Positions 19,435 to 27,817 of a stretch of 64,000 bases of DNA are shown here, in pieces. The stretch's first letter is position 1, and each line of letters starts with the position of its first letter. The notes under the pieces were generated by a model. The model ran no database searches, was not told the origin of the DNA, and saw only the letters and a list, made by a program, of their open reading frames with translations. Origin of the DNA: Aegicerativicinus sediminis (GTDB lineage: Bacteria > Bacteroidota > Bacteroidia > Flavobacteriales > Flavobacteriaceae); assembly GCF_015476115.1 (NCBI RefSeq), contig NZ_CP064295.1, positions 2,722,001-2,786,000 of the forward strand, read 5' to 3'. A program made the translations under genes and the position numbers.

Positions 19435-20662
19435 AAGTCGCTTCTTTAACCAAACTTCGTCTTAATTGAAGCAATAAAAATACACATATTAGGGCCAGGA
19501 ATATAATGGCCAACCAAGTTTTCTCGTATCCGATTGCCGCTATGGATTGCATACCTGAATTATGTGCGAAAATGTGTGAAATAGAAAATGATATACTATA
19601 TAATGCCATGTATTCACCCTGTCTTCCTTTTTTAGCACGTTCTAAAGCAAATGCATTGGAGAATGGAAACAAGATCATTTCCCCGAGGGTCATTAGTAAT
19701 ATTCCGATGATTAAAACAATTTCAAAATTTGGTATAAGTAGCATTACGAAACTTAAACCTACTAAAAAACTACTTATAATCATTAAAGCGATCTTGGATT
19801 TGCCTGAATGATCTAACCATTTAATCAAGGGCATTTCTAACAAGAAGATTAGTATTCCATTTAATCCCAATAACAATCCTATTTTAAATTCATTTAGGCC
19901 AAAACCATCTTTATAATAAAGTGGAACAGTTGAAAAATACTGTAGGAACACCCAGCCAAATAGCACCATGGCTACCAGGAAAATTAAAAATGGACGATCT
20001 GAATACGCCGAAACCGGATTTAAACTTTTTGCACTGTCTAATATTCTGGCCTTCTTGGGATGCAATACATTAATTAAAACAAAACTAGCAGCAATACAGG
20101 TAATACCATCAATCCAGAACAATCCAGCATAACCAACCGAGGTAATAATGATACCACCAATGGCCGGGCCTGCAGAAAAACCGAGGTTAATTGCCAACCT
20201 AATTAGGGTAACGGACCTCGTTTTATTTTCTGGTTTACTGTATGCGTTTAATGCAACAAAAATGGCAGGACGAAAGGAATCCGCCACTAACATTACCAAG
20301 AAAATTCCAAGACATAAGCCAACAAAAGTGTCTACATACTGTAATCCAATGAATAGAATACCGGTTAATAATAGGCTGTAAACCATTACTTTATAGAAGC
20401 CTATTATATCTGTTAATTTCCCGCCTAGCCAAGACCCTACAACAGACCCTAATCCGAAACAAGACATAATCCATCCTATCTGTGGCACAGTGAATTCAAG
20501 GTTTTCCCTTAAATAAAGTGACAGAAAAGGGATTACCATGGTTCCAGAGCGGTTGATCAGTGTTATTAATGCTAGCCACCAAACTTCCCTGGAAAGGCCT
20601 TGAAAAGTCCTTATATATCCTTTCCCCAATATGTGGTAAAAAAAATGAATTACTTGTTTCAT
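19424..20662 (-). CDS. MFS transporter, drug-exporter type
   Basis: A 412-residue major facilitator with about 12 membrane segments. The loop 2-3 motif A is visible as GSWLGGKLTDIIGFYKVMV. LINRSGTMVIPFLSLYL near residue 35 is typical of flavobacterial MdtH-like exporters. ATG 20662 was preferred to an in-frame TTG at 20668. It forms a two-gene unit with ypdA. An intrinsic terminator lies only a few bases before its start and a 24-codon ORF lies before that, so read-through is likely to be controlled. The substrate is unknown. Confidence 0.85.
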   Translation of the reverse strand: MKQVIHFFYHILGKGYIRTFQGLSREVWWLALITLINRSGTMVIPFLSLYLRENLEFTVPQIGWIMSCFGLGSVVGSWLGGKLTDIIGFYKVMVYSLLLTGILFIGLQYVDTFVGLCLGIFLVMLVADSFRPAIFVALNAYSKPENKTRSVTLIRLAINLGFSAGPAIGGIIITSVGYAGLFWIDGITCIAASFVLINVLHPKKARILDSAKSLNPVSAYSDRPFLIFLVAMVLFGWVFLQYFSTVPLYYKDGFGLNEFKIGLLLGLNGILIFLLEMPLIKWLDHSGKSKIALMIISSFLVGLSFVMLLIPNFEIVLIIGILLMTLGEMILFPFSNAFALERAKKGRQGEYMALYSISFSISHIFAHNSGMQSIAAIGYEKTWLAIIFLALICVFLLLQLRRSLVKEATYER

Positions 20663-20666
20663 AAGC

Positions 20667-20692
20667 AAAAAAAATCCGGCTAAAAAGCCGGA
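20667..20692 (-). terminator. intrinsic terminator just before the MFS start (possible attenuator)
   Basis: On the minus strand a perfect 7-bp stem (TCCGGCT / AGCCGGA, arms at 20686-20692 and 20675-20681) with a UUUU loop is followed at once by eight Us (20674-20667). This is a classic Rho-independent terminator pointing into the MFS gene, whose ATG is at 20662. No gene longer than 24 codons precedes it on this strand, so it either ends a short RNA or works as an attenuator. Confidence 0.75.
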
Positions 20693-20720
20693 CTTGATTA
20701 ACGTAATATTTTTATAAACA

Positions 20721-20795
20721 TCACATCATGGAACGGCCATTACTTCCTTTACAGGTAAGCTTATTGGTTCTAATTGAAGTGACGTACATTTGCAT
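20721..20795 (-). CDS. 24-codon ORF, candidate leader peptide
   Basis: Minus-strand ORF of 24 codons from ATG 20795 to TGA 20721-20723, beginning MQMYVTSIRTNKL and ending NGRSMM. It lies between a candidate minus-strand promoter (20838-20869) and the terminator that precedes the MFS exporter. A leader ORF followed by a terminator before an efflux gene resembles ribosome-mediated attenuators. Translation is not shown and there is no strong ribosome-binding site. It could be chance coding in a small RNA. Confidence 0.4.
   Translation of the reverse strand: MQMYVTSIRTNKLTCKGSNGRSMM
20764..20792 (+). promoter_or_regulatory. candidate promoter of the DUF1684 gene
   Basis: TTG at 20764-20766, 18 bases, TACATTTG at 20785-20792. 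Transcription would begin near 20798 and leave a leader of about 85 bases before ATG 20882. It faces a minus-strand candidate promoter. Confidence 0.45.
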
Positions 20796-20813
20796 TTTAT
20801 AAAGTTTAATAAT

Positions 20814-20834
20814 GAAACAATTTTGAATTGTTTC
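20814..20834. repeat. perfect inverted repeat between two facing promoters
   Basis: GAAACAATT / TTG / AATTGTTTC, a perfect 9-bp palindrome with a 3-base centre. It lies in the predicted leader of the plus-strand DUF1684 transcript and at the predicted start of the minus-strand leader transcript. It could be an operator or an RNA hairpin. Confidence 0.6.
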
Positions 20835-20837
20835 CGT

Positions 20838-20869
20838 CAAAACTAAACAAATTTTTCAAATTTGTACAA
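20838..20869 (-). promoter_or_regulatory. candidate promoter of the MFS-ypdA leader
   Basis: On the minus strand TTG (20869-20867), 21 bases, TAGTTTTG (20845-20838). Initiation would be near 20832, giving an RNA of about 165 bases to the terminator at 20667. Confidence 0.4.
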
Positions 20870-20881
20870 CAAAATTTTTCC

Positions 20882-21472
20882 ATGAGATATTTTTTAATGG
20901 TTTTAGGTCTAGTTTTATTAGTGTCTTGTAACTCAGGTAAAAAAGAGGTGCCTGGGGAGACTCAATTTCAAAAAGATATGAATGCACTCTTTAAGGATGC
21001 ATCGAAATCGCCATTAACCTCAAACGATTTAAAGAAGTTTGAAGCACTAGATTTTTTCCCATTCGATTCTATCTATTTGGTAAAAGCAACCTTTATCCGA
21101 ACCCCCGAATCCCAGCCTTTCAGAATGAAAACAACAACGGATAGAATGCCTGAATATGTGCGGTACGGTGTCGTTTCCTTCGAACTTCATGGTGAAAAAT
21201 TTCAATTAAATGCCTATAAAGGCATTGAGGAGGAAGATGATAGTCGTCTTTTTATTCCATTTTTAGATGATACAAATGGTGAAGATACTTATGGAGGTGG
21301 ACGTTATATAGATTTAGATTTACCATCGGATAAAAATATGATGATAGATTTTAACCAGGCGTATAATCCTTACTGTGTGTATAACGAGAACTACTCTTGT
21401 CCTATAGTTCCTCGAGAGAATTATTTACCTGTAAGAGTTGAGGCTGGCTTAAAGAAATTTAGTATTAATTAA
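20882..21472 (+). CDS. DUF1684 lipoprotein
   Basis: A 196-residue lipoprotein starting at ATG 20882, which gives MRYFLMVLGLVLLVSC with lipobox; the upstream in-frame extension has no signal character. The body matches DUF1684: LTSNDLKKFEALDFFPFDSI, then FELHGEKFQLNAYKG, FLDDTNGEDTYGGGRYIDLD and FNQAYNPYCVYNENYSCP. The family is widespread, may bind a metal or small ligand, and has no settled function. Confidence 0.88.
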   Translation: MRYFLMVLGLVLLVSCNSGKKEVPGETQFQKDMNALFKDASKSPLTSNDLKKFEALDFFPFDSIYLVKATFIRTPESQPFRMKTTTDRMPEYVRYGVVSFELHGEKFQLNAYKGIEEEDDSRLFIPFLDDTNGEDTYGGGRYIDLDLPSDKNMMIDFNQAYNPYCVYNENYSCPIVPRENYLPVRVEAGLKKFSIN

Positions 21473-21478
21473 CCGGCG

Positions 21479-21844
21479 TTAACGAACTAAAAACATTCCG
21501 AAAAACACGGCAAGAAAACCTACCACCAAAGATCCCAACGTGTAAAGTGCAAAATTAAATAAATCGCCTGACCTTAATAAGACATGGTTTTCATAAGCAA
21601 AGGTTGAGAAAGTAGTGAATCCACCACAAAAGCCAACTGCCAATATCAGTGTATATTGATGGGAAATGTGGGTGTTTTTTGCCACCCAGCCTAAGATTAA
21701 ACCAATTAAAAAGCTACCGATAATATTTGCTAAAAAAGTCCCATAGGGAATTCCTGTTTTATGGGAATTCAAGTATAGGCTCAGTAGATACCTAAAACCA
21801 CTGCCAATACCACCCCCAAGAAATACGAGCAAAAAGTTTTTCAT
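21479..21844 (-). CDS. crcB: fluoride efflux channel CrcB/Fluc
   Basis: A 121-residue four-helix membrane protein exporting fluoride as a dual-topology dimer. Visible signatures are GGGIGSGFRYLLS near the N-terminus, GTFLANIIGSFLIGLILG and VGFCGGFTTFSTFAYEN (the conserved GFCGGFTTFSTF). There is no upstream space for a fluoride riboswitch, because the gene starts one base after the preceding stop; it is probably cotranscribed with the SRPBCC gene. Confidence 0.95.
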   Translation of the reverse strand: MKNFLLVFLGGGIGSGFRYLLSLYLNSHKTGIPYGTFLANIIGSFLIGLILGWVAKNTHISHQYTLILAVGFCGGFTTFSTFAYENHVLLRSGDLFNFALYTLGSLVVGFLAVFFGMFLVR

Positions 21845-21845
21845 A

Positions 21846-22874
21846 TTATTGTTGATCCACAGCGATATAAATTTCCGTAATCCATTCCGCAGGATTTGGA
21901 TTTTTGTTTGGGTCGGTTACGTATACCTCTAGCATTGGACCATTTTGAATTTGGGAGATTTCGTTCTGCTCGATGTATTGCAAGGCCTTTTCCCAAGTTT
22001 CAGTAAGATGTTCATAATTGCCTTTTAAGGTTGCTTTAACCGCTTTAAATGGTTCTAGTTGGCCAGTAAGGATGTCATCTTCAGATGTTATAACACGAGA
22101 GGTTGTGGGTATACAAAATGAAATGATAGCGGCATTATTCTCTGTATCCCATTTGTGAATATAGGAGAAGGGTGCACCGGCAAATGAAATATTATTAGAT
22201 ATTGCATAGCCCCCAACTTTTGGCATAAGCTCCCTCATTTTGCTTTCTACTTCATCAATTTTGCAGGAGCTAGTGGTATAAATATAAAATCCGCCACTAT
22301 GGTCTACCAAACCATTAACTGATGAAGTGTATTTAGACATATCAGCAACAACGATACTATCTAGTTTGAACAAACCCCTTTCAAAATCGGGTGCCGTATT
22401 TTGTTCTATAGACCCCATAAATGTAGTATACATCTTCGTCATAAAATCCTGTTCTCCACTCATAGCCCAAGTTACTTTAGTGCCATTTTCTACAGATTCA
22501 AACTTCCAATCTATATTAGATTCAGAATTAAAGGGTTCTATAAAGACAATTTTTTGTTCAATTTCATCAAAAGGATCAGAATCTAGGGTTACCATTTTTC
22601 CTTTACCTAATACTTCTCCATCCCAAGAATAGGTGGCATGTTTACCTGCCGTAGTATCTCCATATGTAATTTTAGAAGTAGGCTCTTTTTCAATCCAAGG
22701 TGAAAATTCGGGCCAAAATTTATAATCATTAACCTTATTAAACACTACTGCCGGGGGCGCTTCAATAATTTTGCTTCTACTGAACTCAAATTCATTAGGT
22801 TGTACAGCTATATAAATTGAGGTGCCAATGATGAGAATGAGGAGAAGAAAAAAGAAATATTTTAGGATTTTCAT
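21846..22874 (-). CDS. SRPBCC and GyrI-like two-domain protein
   Basis: A 342-residue protein anchored by one N-terminal helix (MKILKYFFFLLLILIIGTSIYIAVQ). Residues about 30-180 form a START/SRPBCC ligand-binding domain (IIEAPPAVVFNKVNDYKFWPEFSPW). Residues about 185-342 resemble a GyrI-like effector-binding domain (GGFYIYTTSSCKIDEVESKMRELM as seen in two parts, ending EVYVTDPNKNPNPAEWITEIYI). The ligand is unknown. crcB follows after one base. Confidence 0.82.
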   Translation of the reverse strand: MKILKYFFFLLLILIIGTSIYIAVQPNEFEFSRSKIIEAPPAVVFNKVNDYKFWPEFSPWIEKEPTSKITYGDTTAGKHATYSWDGEVLGKGKMVTLDSDPFDEIEQKIVFIEPFNSESNIDWKFESVENGTKVTWAMSGEQDFMTKMYTTFMGSIEQNTAPDFERGLFKLDSIVVADMSKYTSSVNGLVDHSGGFYIYTTSSCKIDEVESKMRELMPKVGGYAISNNISFAGAPFSYIHKWDTENNAAIISFCIPTTSRVITSEDDILTGQLEPFKAVKATLKGNYEHLTETWEKALQYIEQNEISQIQNGPMLEVYVTDPNKNPNPAEWITEIYIAVDQQ

Positions 22875-22955
22875 TTGAGGAGAAGATTAGCTATGCCACA
22901 AATATAGAAAATTAAGGGTTACCTCACGAGAATGAGAAAATCAGGGAAATCCCCT

Positions 22956-23141
22956 CTATACAAACAAAAATTTAATTGCAACAATCATTAGAATGAACGC
23001 AATAAAAGCAATAAGAATCCAAACTGAGCCTTTATAATATTTACGGTGTAAATTTAAATCCTTACGATAGGTGTAGGCGATTATTATTATAAATGCAATG
23101 GCAAATAAAATCCCAAAAATCCATTGACCCGTACTAAACAT
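22956..23141 (-). CDS. small two-helix membrane protein
   Basis: A 61-residue protein with two hydrophobic helices (about 7-24 and 41-60) around a basic loop (YRKDLNLHRKYYKG). The type is common in Flavobacteria but of unknown function. Divergent from the MazG-like gene. Confidence 0.55.
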   Translation of the reverse strand: MFSTGQWIFGILFAIAFIIIIAYTYRKDLNLHRKYYKGSVWILIAFIAFILMIVAIKFLFV

Positions 23142-23203
23142 ATCTTTACTTTTAACCTAGTTATAGATTTGCAAAATTATTTAAAGTTTTTTATCCTCTT
23201 ATT

Positions 23204-23590
23204 ATGAAAGATAAAATTGATGCTGTAAAAGCTTTCCACACCGCCTTTAAATTAGGATATAAAGAGTCACCGTCTGCTGATTTGGGGCTTGAGAAAAATA
23301 TGCTTCGATATAAGTTGATGCGTGAAGAAAATGAGGAGTACCTTGAAGCTGCTAATAATGGAGACTTAGTTGAAGTTGCGGATGCTCTTGGAGACATGCT
23401 TTATATATTGTGCGGAACAATAATTGAACACGGACTTCAACATAAAATAGAAGAAGTTTTTGAAGAAATTCAACGCAGCAATATGAGCAAGTTAGGAGCT
23501 GACGGTCAACCTATTTACCGTGAAGACGGAAAGGTCCTTAAAGGACCTAACTATTTTAAACCTGACATTGAATCGATACTTGGTAATTAA
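23204..23590 (+). CDS. MazG-like/phosphoribosyl-ATP pyrophosphohydrolase family protein
   Basis: A 128-residue helical NTP pyrophosphohydrolase-like protein. The metal-binding pattern E-ExxE...ExxD is seen in REENEEYLEAANNGDLVEVA followed by DALGDMLYILCG. Length and lone-domain form fit small MazG-like house-cleaning enzymes rather than HisE, and no his genes are near. The stop overlaps the ilvE stop by four bases. Confidence 0.82.
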   Translation: MKDKIDAVKAFHTAFKLGYKESPSADLGLEKNMLRYKLMREENEEYLEAANNGDLVEVADALGDMLYILCGTIIEHGLQHKIEEVFEEIQRSNMSKLGADGQPIYREDGKVLKGPNYFKPDIESILGN

Positions 23591-24660
23591 TCGACTGCAT
23601 AACGCCATCCATAAGGATCGTCGGCCTCATTGTATTGAATTTCGAAGATGGCATTTTTAATGATGCTGGCATAATCATTATCTAATGTAGGAAGATCATA
23701 GACCTTATCCTTAAAGCCAACCGCACTAACTTCACTTATTACAGCGGCAGTACCCGTTCCAAAAACTTCCAATAAATTATTATTTTCGGCAGCTTCAATA
23801 ATTTCTGCAACTTTTACCGGACGGACCTCACAATCAATTCCTTTGTCTTGTGCAATTTGCAATACACTTTTCCGGGTTACACCATCTAATATCCTATCAT
23901 TGGTAGGTGCTGTAATTAATTTGTCACCTATTCTAAAAAAGATATTCATGGTACCAGCTTCCTCAAGAAATTGGTGGGTATTTGCATCTGTCCAAATTAC
24001 TTGTTGAAAACCTTTTTGTTTAGCCAAATTGGTAGGGTAAAATTGGCTAGCATAATTTCCTGCAGCCTTCGCAAAACCAACACCTCCATCAGCGGCACGG
24101 CTATATTTTTGGGCTATCATTACTTTTACCTTTCCTGCATAATAAGATTGGGCGGGAGAGCATATAATAATAAATTTGTATTCTTCTCCAGGTGATGCAG
24201 CAATCATCGGGTCAGAGGCAATCATAAATGGTCGGATATACAAAGAATTCCCTTTACCAGGTTTAATCCAATCACTTTCCAATTTTAGCAACGCCTCTAA
24301 ACTTTGAAAGAAATATTCCTTTGGAAGCTCAGGCATAGCCAATCTTGCGGCCGATTTGTTAATACGGATGAAATTATCTTCAGGTCTAAACATCCAAATT
24401 TTCCCATCAGAATCCTTATAAGCCTTCATTCCTTCAAAAACTGCTTGGCCATAGTGGAAGACTCTTGCAGATGGTTGTAGTGTTAATTCACTATAAGGCT
24501 TAATATATGGTTCACTCCATTGCCCATTTTTATAGTCGCAAATAACCATATGGTCAGTGAAAACACTGCCGAATGGCAGATTGGAAAAATCAACTTTGTC
24601 GATTTTGGAAGTCTCTACTTTAGTAATTTTCATTGGTTTAGTATTTGCCTGTAACATCAT
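23587..24660 (-). CDS. ilvE: branched-chain amino acid aminotransferase
   Basis: PLP enzyme of fold type IV, 357 residues (BCAT2-like length), that interconverts Val, Leu and Ile with their 2-oxo acids. FHYGQAVFEGMKAYK is the entry signature, and the PLP-binding lysine is expected in GVGFAKAAGNYASQFYPT. The end EVFGTGTAAVISEVS is conserved. Two consecutive ATGs at 24660 and 24657 can both start it. Products of valine breakdown would feed IcmF via isobutyryl-CoA. Confidence 0.94.
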   Translation of the reverse strand: MMLQANTKPMKITKVETSKIDKVDFSNLPFGSVFTDHMVICDYKNGQWSEPYIKPYSELTLQPSARVFHYGQAVFEGMKAYKDSDGKIWMFRPEDNFIRINKSAARLAMPELPKEYFFQSLEALLKLESDWIKPGKGNSLYIRPFMIASDPMIAASPGEEYKFIIICSPAQSYYAGKVKVMIAQKYSRAADGGVGFAKAAGNYASQFYPTNLAKQKGFQQVIWTDANTHQFLEEAGTMNIFFRIGDKLITAPTNDRILDGVTRKSVLQIAQDKGIDCEVRPVKVAEIIEAAENNNLLEVFGTGTAAVISEVSAVGFKDKVYDLPTLDNDYASIIKNAIFEIQYNEADDPYGWRYAVD

Positions 24661-24760
24661 CCTAAAATTTAACGCGAAAATAATAAATATTCATTTCAAA
24701 GCTTTATAAAACAAGGCTTAATCTATTATATTTACAATCTAATTTTAAGACTATCTATCA

Positions 24761-25288
24761 ATGACTTACTTTAAAACTATTGTTCTTGCTACTCTACTAA
24801 TTTCTGTTGTTTCATGTAAATCTGACGAAAAGGAGCAATCAAATGAAGAAAATATAAGTATTGAAGTGGCAACTGCCGAAAGTGGTTACAAATCTTTCGG
24901 GGAGTCTATTTCTAGTGAAGGTGCCCTTGCAATGAATAATGCTGAAGAAAAGTTTAAGAATTTGCAATTAGGTGATACCATCCCAATGAAACTATCTGCA
25001 GAAGTTGTGAAAGTTTGTCAAGCTAAAGGTTGTTGGATGACGCTCAACACGCCAGAAGGCGAAGAGGTCATGGTTAAATTTAAGGACTATGGTTTTTTTG
25101 TTCCAAAGGATATTGATGGCAGAGAGGTAATCTTAGATGGTAATGCGTTTTTGGAAGAGGTTTCTATTGAAGATCAGCGTCATTTAGCTGAGGATGCAGG
25201 CAAATCTGAAGAAGAAATTGCGGCAATTACAACACCTAAAAAATCTTTTGGTTTCGTTGCGAATGGAGTTTTAGTTTCCGGTGAGTGA
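24761..25288 (+). CDS. DUF4920 lipoprotein
   Basis: A 175-residue predicted lipoprotein (MTYFKTIVLATLLISVVSC). The mature protein matches DUF4920: YKSFGESISSEGALAMN, KVCQAKGCWMTLNTPEGEEV (two conserved cysteines, possible metal or redox site), VMVKFKDYGFFVPKDIDG and KSFGFVANGVLV. Unknown function. Its TGA overlaps the GTG start of mnmD (GTGA). Confidence 0.85.
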   Translation: MTYFKTIVLATLLISVVSCKSDEKEQSNEENISIEVATAESGYKSFGESISSEGALAMNNAEEKFKNLQLGDTIPMKLSAEVVKVCQAKGCWMTLNTPEGEEVMVKFKDYGFFVPKDIDGREVILDGNAFLEEVSIEDQRHLAEDAGKSEEEIAAITTPKKSFGFVANGVLVSGE

Positions 25289-25959
25289 AACGTAAAATTA
25301 TAGAAACCGGAGACGGCTCTAAAACTATTAAAATACTTGATTGGAATGAGCAATACCATTCCGTACATGGCGCTATTTCTGAAGCACGTCATGTATATAT
25401 CGATGCAGGCTTAAATTATGTACTGAATAACAATGTAGGCCAGAATTTATTTAATGTTTTAGAAATTGGCTTGGGTACTGGCCTCAATGTTCTGTTAACT
25501 TCCATTTATTTGGAAAAATTGGAGATTGAGGTAAATTATATTGGTGTAGAGGCCTATCCGGTGGAGGAAGAGGAATATCTTAATTTAAATTATCCGGAAT
25601 TATTGGGAGATTATAAAGATATGTTTTTACAAATCCACCAAATTCCTTGGTCTATCCCTAAAAGAATTACTGATAATTTTTCATTGGAAAAAGTTCAATT
25701 ACTATTTTCCGACATCACTTACGAAAATAAATTCGACCTGATTTATTTTGATGCATTCGGTCCCCGAGTTCAGCCCGAACTTTGGACGGAGGAAATATTC
25801 AAAAAAATGTATTCTTCATTGGCGCCTGGTGGCGTATTGGTGACTTACTCTTCTAAAGGAGATGTTAGAAGGGCTATGATGGCATCTGGATTTAATGTCA
25901 AAAAAATTCCTGGGCCACCTGGAAAGAGAGAAATGGTGAGAGCCTTAAAACTTCCTTAA
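25285..25959 (+). CDS. mnmD: MnmD-type tRNA mnm5(s2)U34 methyltransferase
   Basis: A 224-residue SAM-dependent methyltransferase corresponding to the C-terminal methyltransferase half of MnmC without the FAD oxidase; it methylates nm5U34 in tRNA. The SAM motif is LEIGLGTGLNVLLT, with YIGVEAYPV (motif II), FDLIYFDAFGPRVQPELW (catalytic Asp region) and LVTYSSKGDVRRAM. It starts with GTG in a four-base overlap with the DUF4920 stop. Confidence 0.9.
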   Translation: MKRKIIETGDGSKTIKILDWNEQYHSVHGAISEARHVYIDAGLNYVLNNNVGQNLFNVLEIGLGTGLNVLLTSIYLEKLEIEVNYIGVEAYPVEEEEYLNLNYPELLGDYKDMFLQIHQIPWSIPKRITDNFSLEKVQLLFSDITYENKFDLIYFDAFGPRVQPELWTEEIFKKMYSSLAPGGVLVTYSSKGDVRRAMMASGFNVKKIPGPPGKREMVRALKLP

Positions 25960-26033
25960 ATAGTGTAATGCTTGTGTTAAACCTTACTTAATAGGTTTTA
26001 CTACCGTTATTGGAATTTTTATTTTTAGGGTTG

Positions 26034-26942
26034 ATGAGAGTATTAATTACAGGAGCAACGGGTTTAATAGGCGCCGCTATCATAGAACAGCTCATTTCTA
26101 TAGGTTGGAATGTTAATTTTCTAACCCGTTCTAAGGATTCTATCGATATGGCCAAATTTGGACAGGGATTTCTGTGGGACCCTGACAAAGGAACAATTGA
26201 TTTGGCATGTTTTAAAGATGTCGATGTCATTATAAATTTGGCAGGTGCTACAATTGCAAAACGTTGGACTAAATCCTATAAACAAAAGATAATAAATAGC
26301 AGGACCCAATCTTTGGAGTTGTTATTTAAATCATTAAAACAATTGGATTGCGATGTTCAGCAAGTAATCTCGGCAAGTGCGATTGGCCTTTACCCTTCCT
26401 CGCTCACCAAATATTATGAGGAAAGTACGGATGAAATAGCATCAAATTTTCTTGGTAAAACGGTGGAAGTCTGGGAAAGTAAGGCTGACTTATTCAATCA
26501 ATTGAACATTAAAGTATCTATAGTTAGGATTGGTTTAGTCCTGGATAATGAGGAGGGAGCTCTTCCCAAAATGGTTCATCCAATTAAATTAGGACTAGGG
26601 GCTGCATTTGGGAACGGTGATCAATGGCAATCTTGGATACATATAGAAGATTTAGCCGGTATTATGGTACATATTTTGGAAGAGGAGCTCGAAGGCGTGT
26701 TTAACGCGGTTGCGCCAAATCCTGTAACCAATAAAGAGCTGACAGAAACCATCGCCAAGGTTTTAAATAAACCCCTTGTTTTGCCAAACATTCCTAAGGC
26801 TATAATGAAACTAGGTTTAGGGGAAATGCATCAATTATTGTTTGATAGTCAACGTGTGAGCTCAGCAAAAATTGAAGAAACCGGATATAGTTTTAAATAT
26901 CCTAACGTTCAACCAGCTTTGGAAGAACTTTTAAATAAATAA
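26034..26942 (+). CDS. TIGR01777 family NAD-dependent epimerase/oxidoreductase
   Basis: A 302-residue atypical SDR (YfcH/SDR39U1 type). The dinucleotide motif is RVLITGATGLIGAAI at the N-terminus, hence ATG 26034 rather than the upstream TTG. INLAGATIAKRWTKSYKQ and SASAIGLYPSS are diagnostic of the family. The C-terminal DUF1731 region contains FNAVAPNPVTNKELTETIAK. The substrate is unknown. It ends in a bidirectional terminator. Confidence 0.9.
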   Translation: MRVLITGATGLIGAAIIEQLISIGWNVNFLTRSKDSIDMAKFGQGFLWDPDKGTIDLACFKDVDVIINLAGATIAKRWTKSYKQKIINSRTQSLELLFKSLKQLDCDVQQVISASAIGLYPSSLTKYYEESTDEIASNFLGKTVEVWESKADLFNQLNIKVSIVRIGLVLDNEEGALPKMVHPIKLGLGAAFGNGDQWQSWIHIEDLAGIMVHILEEELEGVFNAVAPNPVTNKELTETIAKVLNKPLVLPNIPKAIMKLGLGEMHQLLFDSQRVSSAKIEETGYSFKYPNVQPALEELLNK

Positions 26943-26972
26943 AAAAGCCATTCAAAATTGAATGGCTTTTTT
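26941..26972. terminator. bidirectional intrinsic terminator
   Basis: A perfect 14-bp inverted repeat AAAAAAGCCATTCA / AAAT / TGAATGGCTTTTTT, with T-runs on both strands. It serves the TIGR01777 gene (plus) and the YceI gene (minus). Confidence 0.85.
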
Positions 26973-26990
26973 ATGATCTTATTATAAAAT

Positions 26991-27662
26991 CTATGCTTTA
27001 TTGGCGTTGATTGTAATTTTTAACTCAATATCATCATTGATAAAGTTGTCTCCAAGATTATCAAAAATAGATTTTGAACCGAAATTAACATCCCATTTTG
27101 TTCTGTCTATTGTAAAAGGCTCACTTTCTAAAACAACATTTTCGCCATTTTCATTGATGTTTACAGGGATGGTGATATTATTCTTTTTTCCTTTCAAGTT
27201 TAGGTTACCTGATAATAATGTTTTTCCATCGTCTCCCTTTGAAAATTCGGTTATCTCAAAGGTTGCAGTAGGGTATTCCCTTACGTTAAAGAAGTCTCCC
27301 TCTTTTCCTTCAACAGTACCCATAAGGTGATTTTCAAGGTTTGCTTTTCTGTTTCCTTCTAAATCATTAACCGCTATAGAGTTCATATCTATAATAAACA
27401 TTCCGCTTTCAATGGTACCGTTATTTACTTTAAAAGAACCTTCATCAATACTTACAGTTCCGAAGTGATGGCTGGTTGGCTTAAAGCCTTTCCATTCTAT
27501 TTTAGAGCTAGTAGTATCCACCGTGAAATCTATTCCTGTAGTTTCACTAACAGCAACTGTTTCAGCCTCTGAAGTTTCAGCTTCTTTGGCTTTGTCGTTG
27601 CAGCTAAATGACATAATGGTTACAGCAGCAATTGCCGTGTATTTTGCTAAATTAAAGTTCAT
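26991..27662 (-). CDS. YceI family lipoprotein (copy 1)
   Basis: A 223-residue protein with an N-terminal signal and Cys (MNFNLAKYTAIAAVTIMSFSC), a Glu-rich linker, and a YceI lipocalin-like barrel from about residue 45: TSSKIEWKGFKPTSHHFGTV, DMNSIAVNDLEG, FFNVREYPTATFEI and FTIDRTKWDVNFGSKSIFD. YceI proteins bind polyisoprenoids in the periplasm. A second, unlinked YceI gene is at 50997-51521. Confidence 0.9.
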   Translation of the reverse strand: MNFNLAKYTAIAAVTIMSFSCNDKAKEAETSEAETVAVSETTGIDFTVDTTSSKIEWKGFKPTSHHFGTVSIDEGSFKVNNGTIESGMFIIDMNSIAVNDLEGNRKANLENHLMGTVEGKEGDFFNVREYPTATFEITEFSKGDDGKTLLSGNLNLKGKKNNITIPVNINENGENVVLESEPFTIDRTKWDVNFGSKSIFDNLGDNFINDDIELKITINANKA

Positions 27663-27751
27663 GTTTTTAAAGTTTTAGTGTTTGGTGGACAAAACTAACC
27701 ATAAGTTCACTCCATTTTTGCTAAAGAAATTATAAAATTGGAATATGACAT

Positions 27752-27785
27752 TTTGACAATTTTATCAATAATGGCAGTACTTTTG
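27752..27785 (+). promoter_or_regulatory. candidate promoter of grpE-dnaJ
   Basis: TTTG at 27752-27755, 22 bases, TACTTTTG at 27778-27785, ending 32 bases before the grpE ATG. No CIRCE element was seen. Confidence 0.5.
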
Positions 27786-27817
27786 CCATCATCAATGGAG
27801 TTAAAATTTTGAAAGAG

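Noticed and set aside
21845-21846. Fluoride riboswitch expected before crcB
   Set aside because: Only one base separates crcB from the preceding gene, so no riboswitch fits there.
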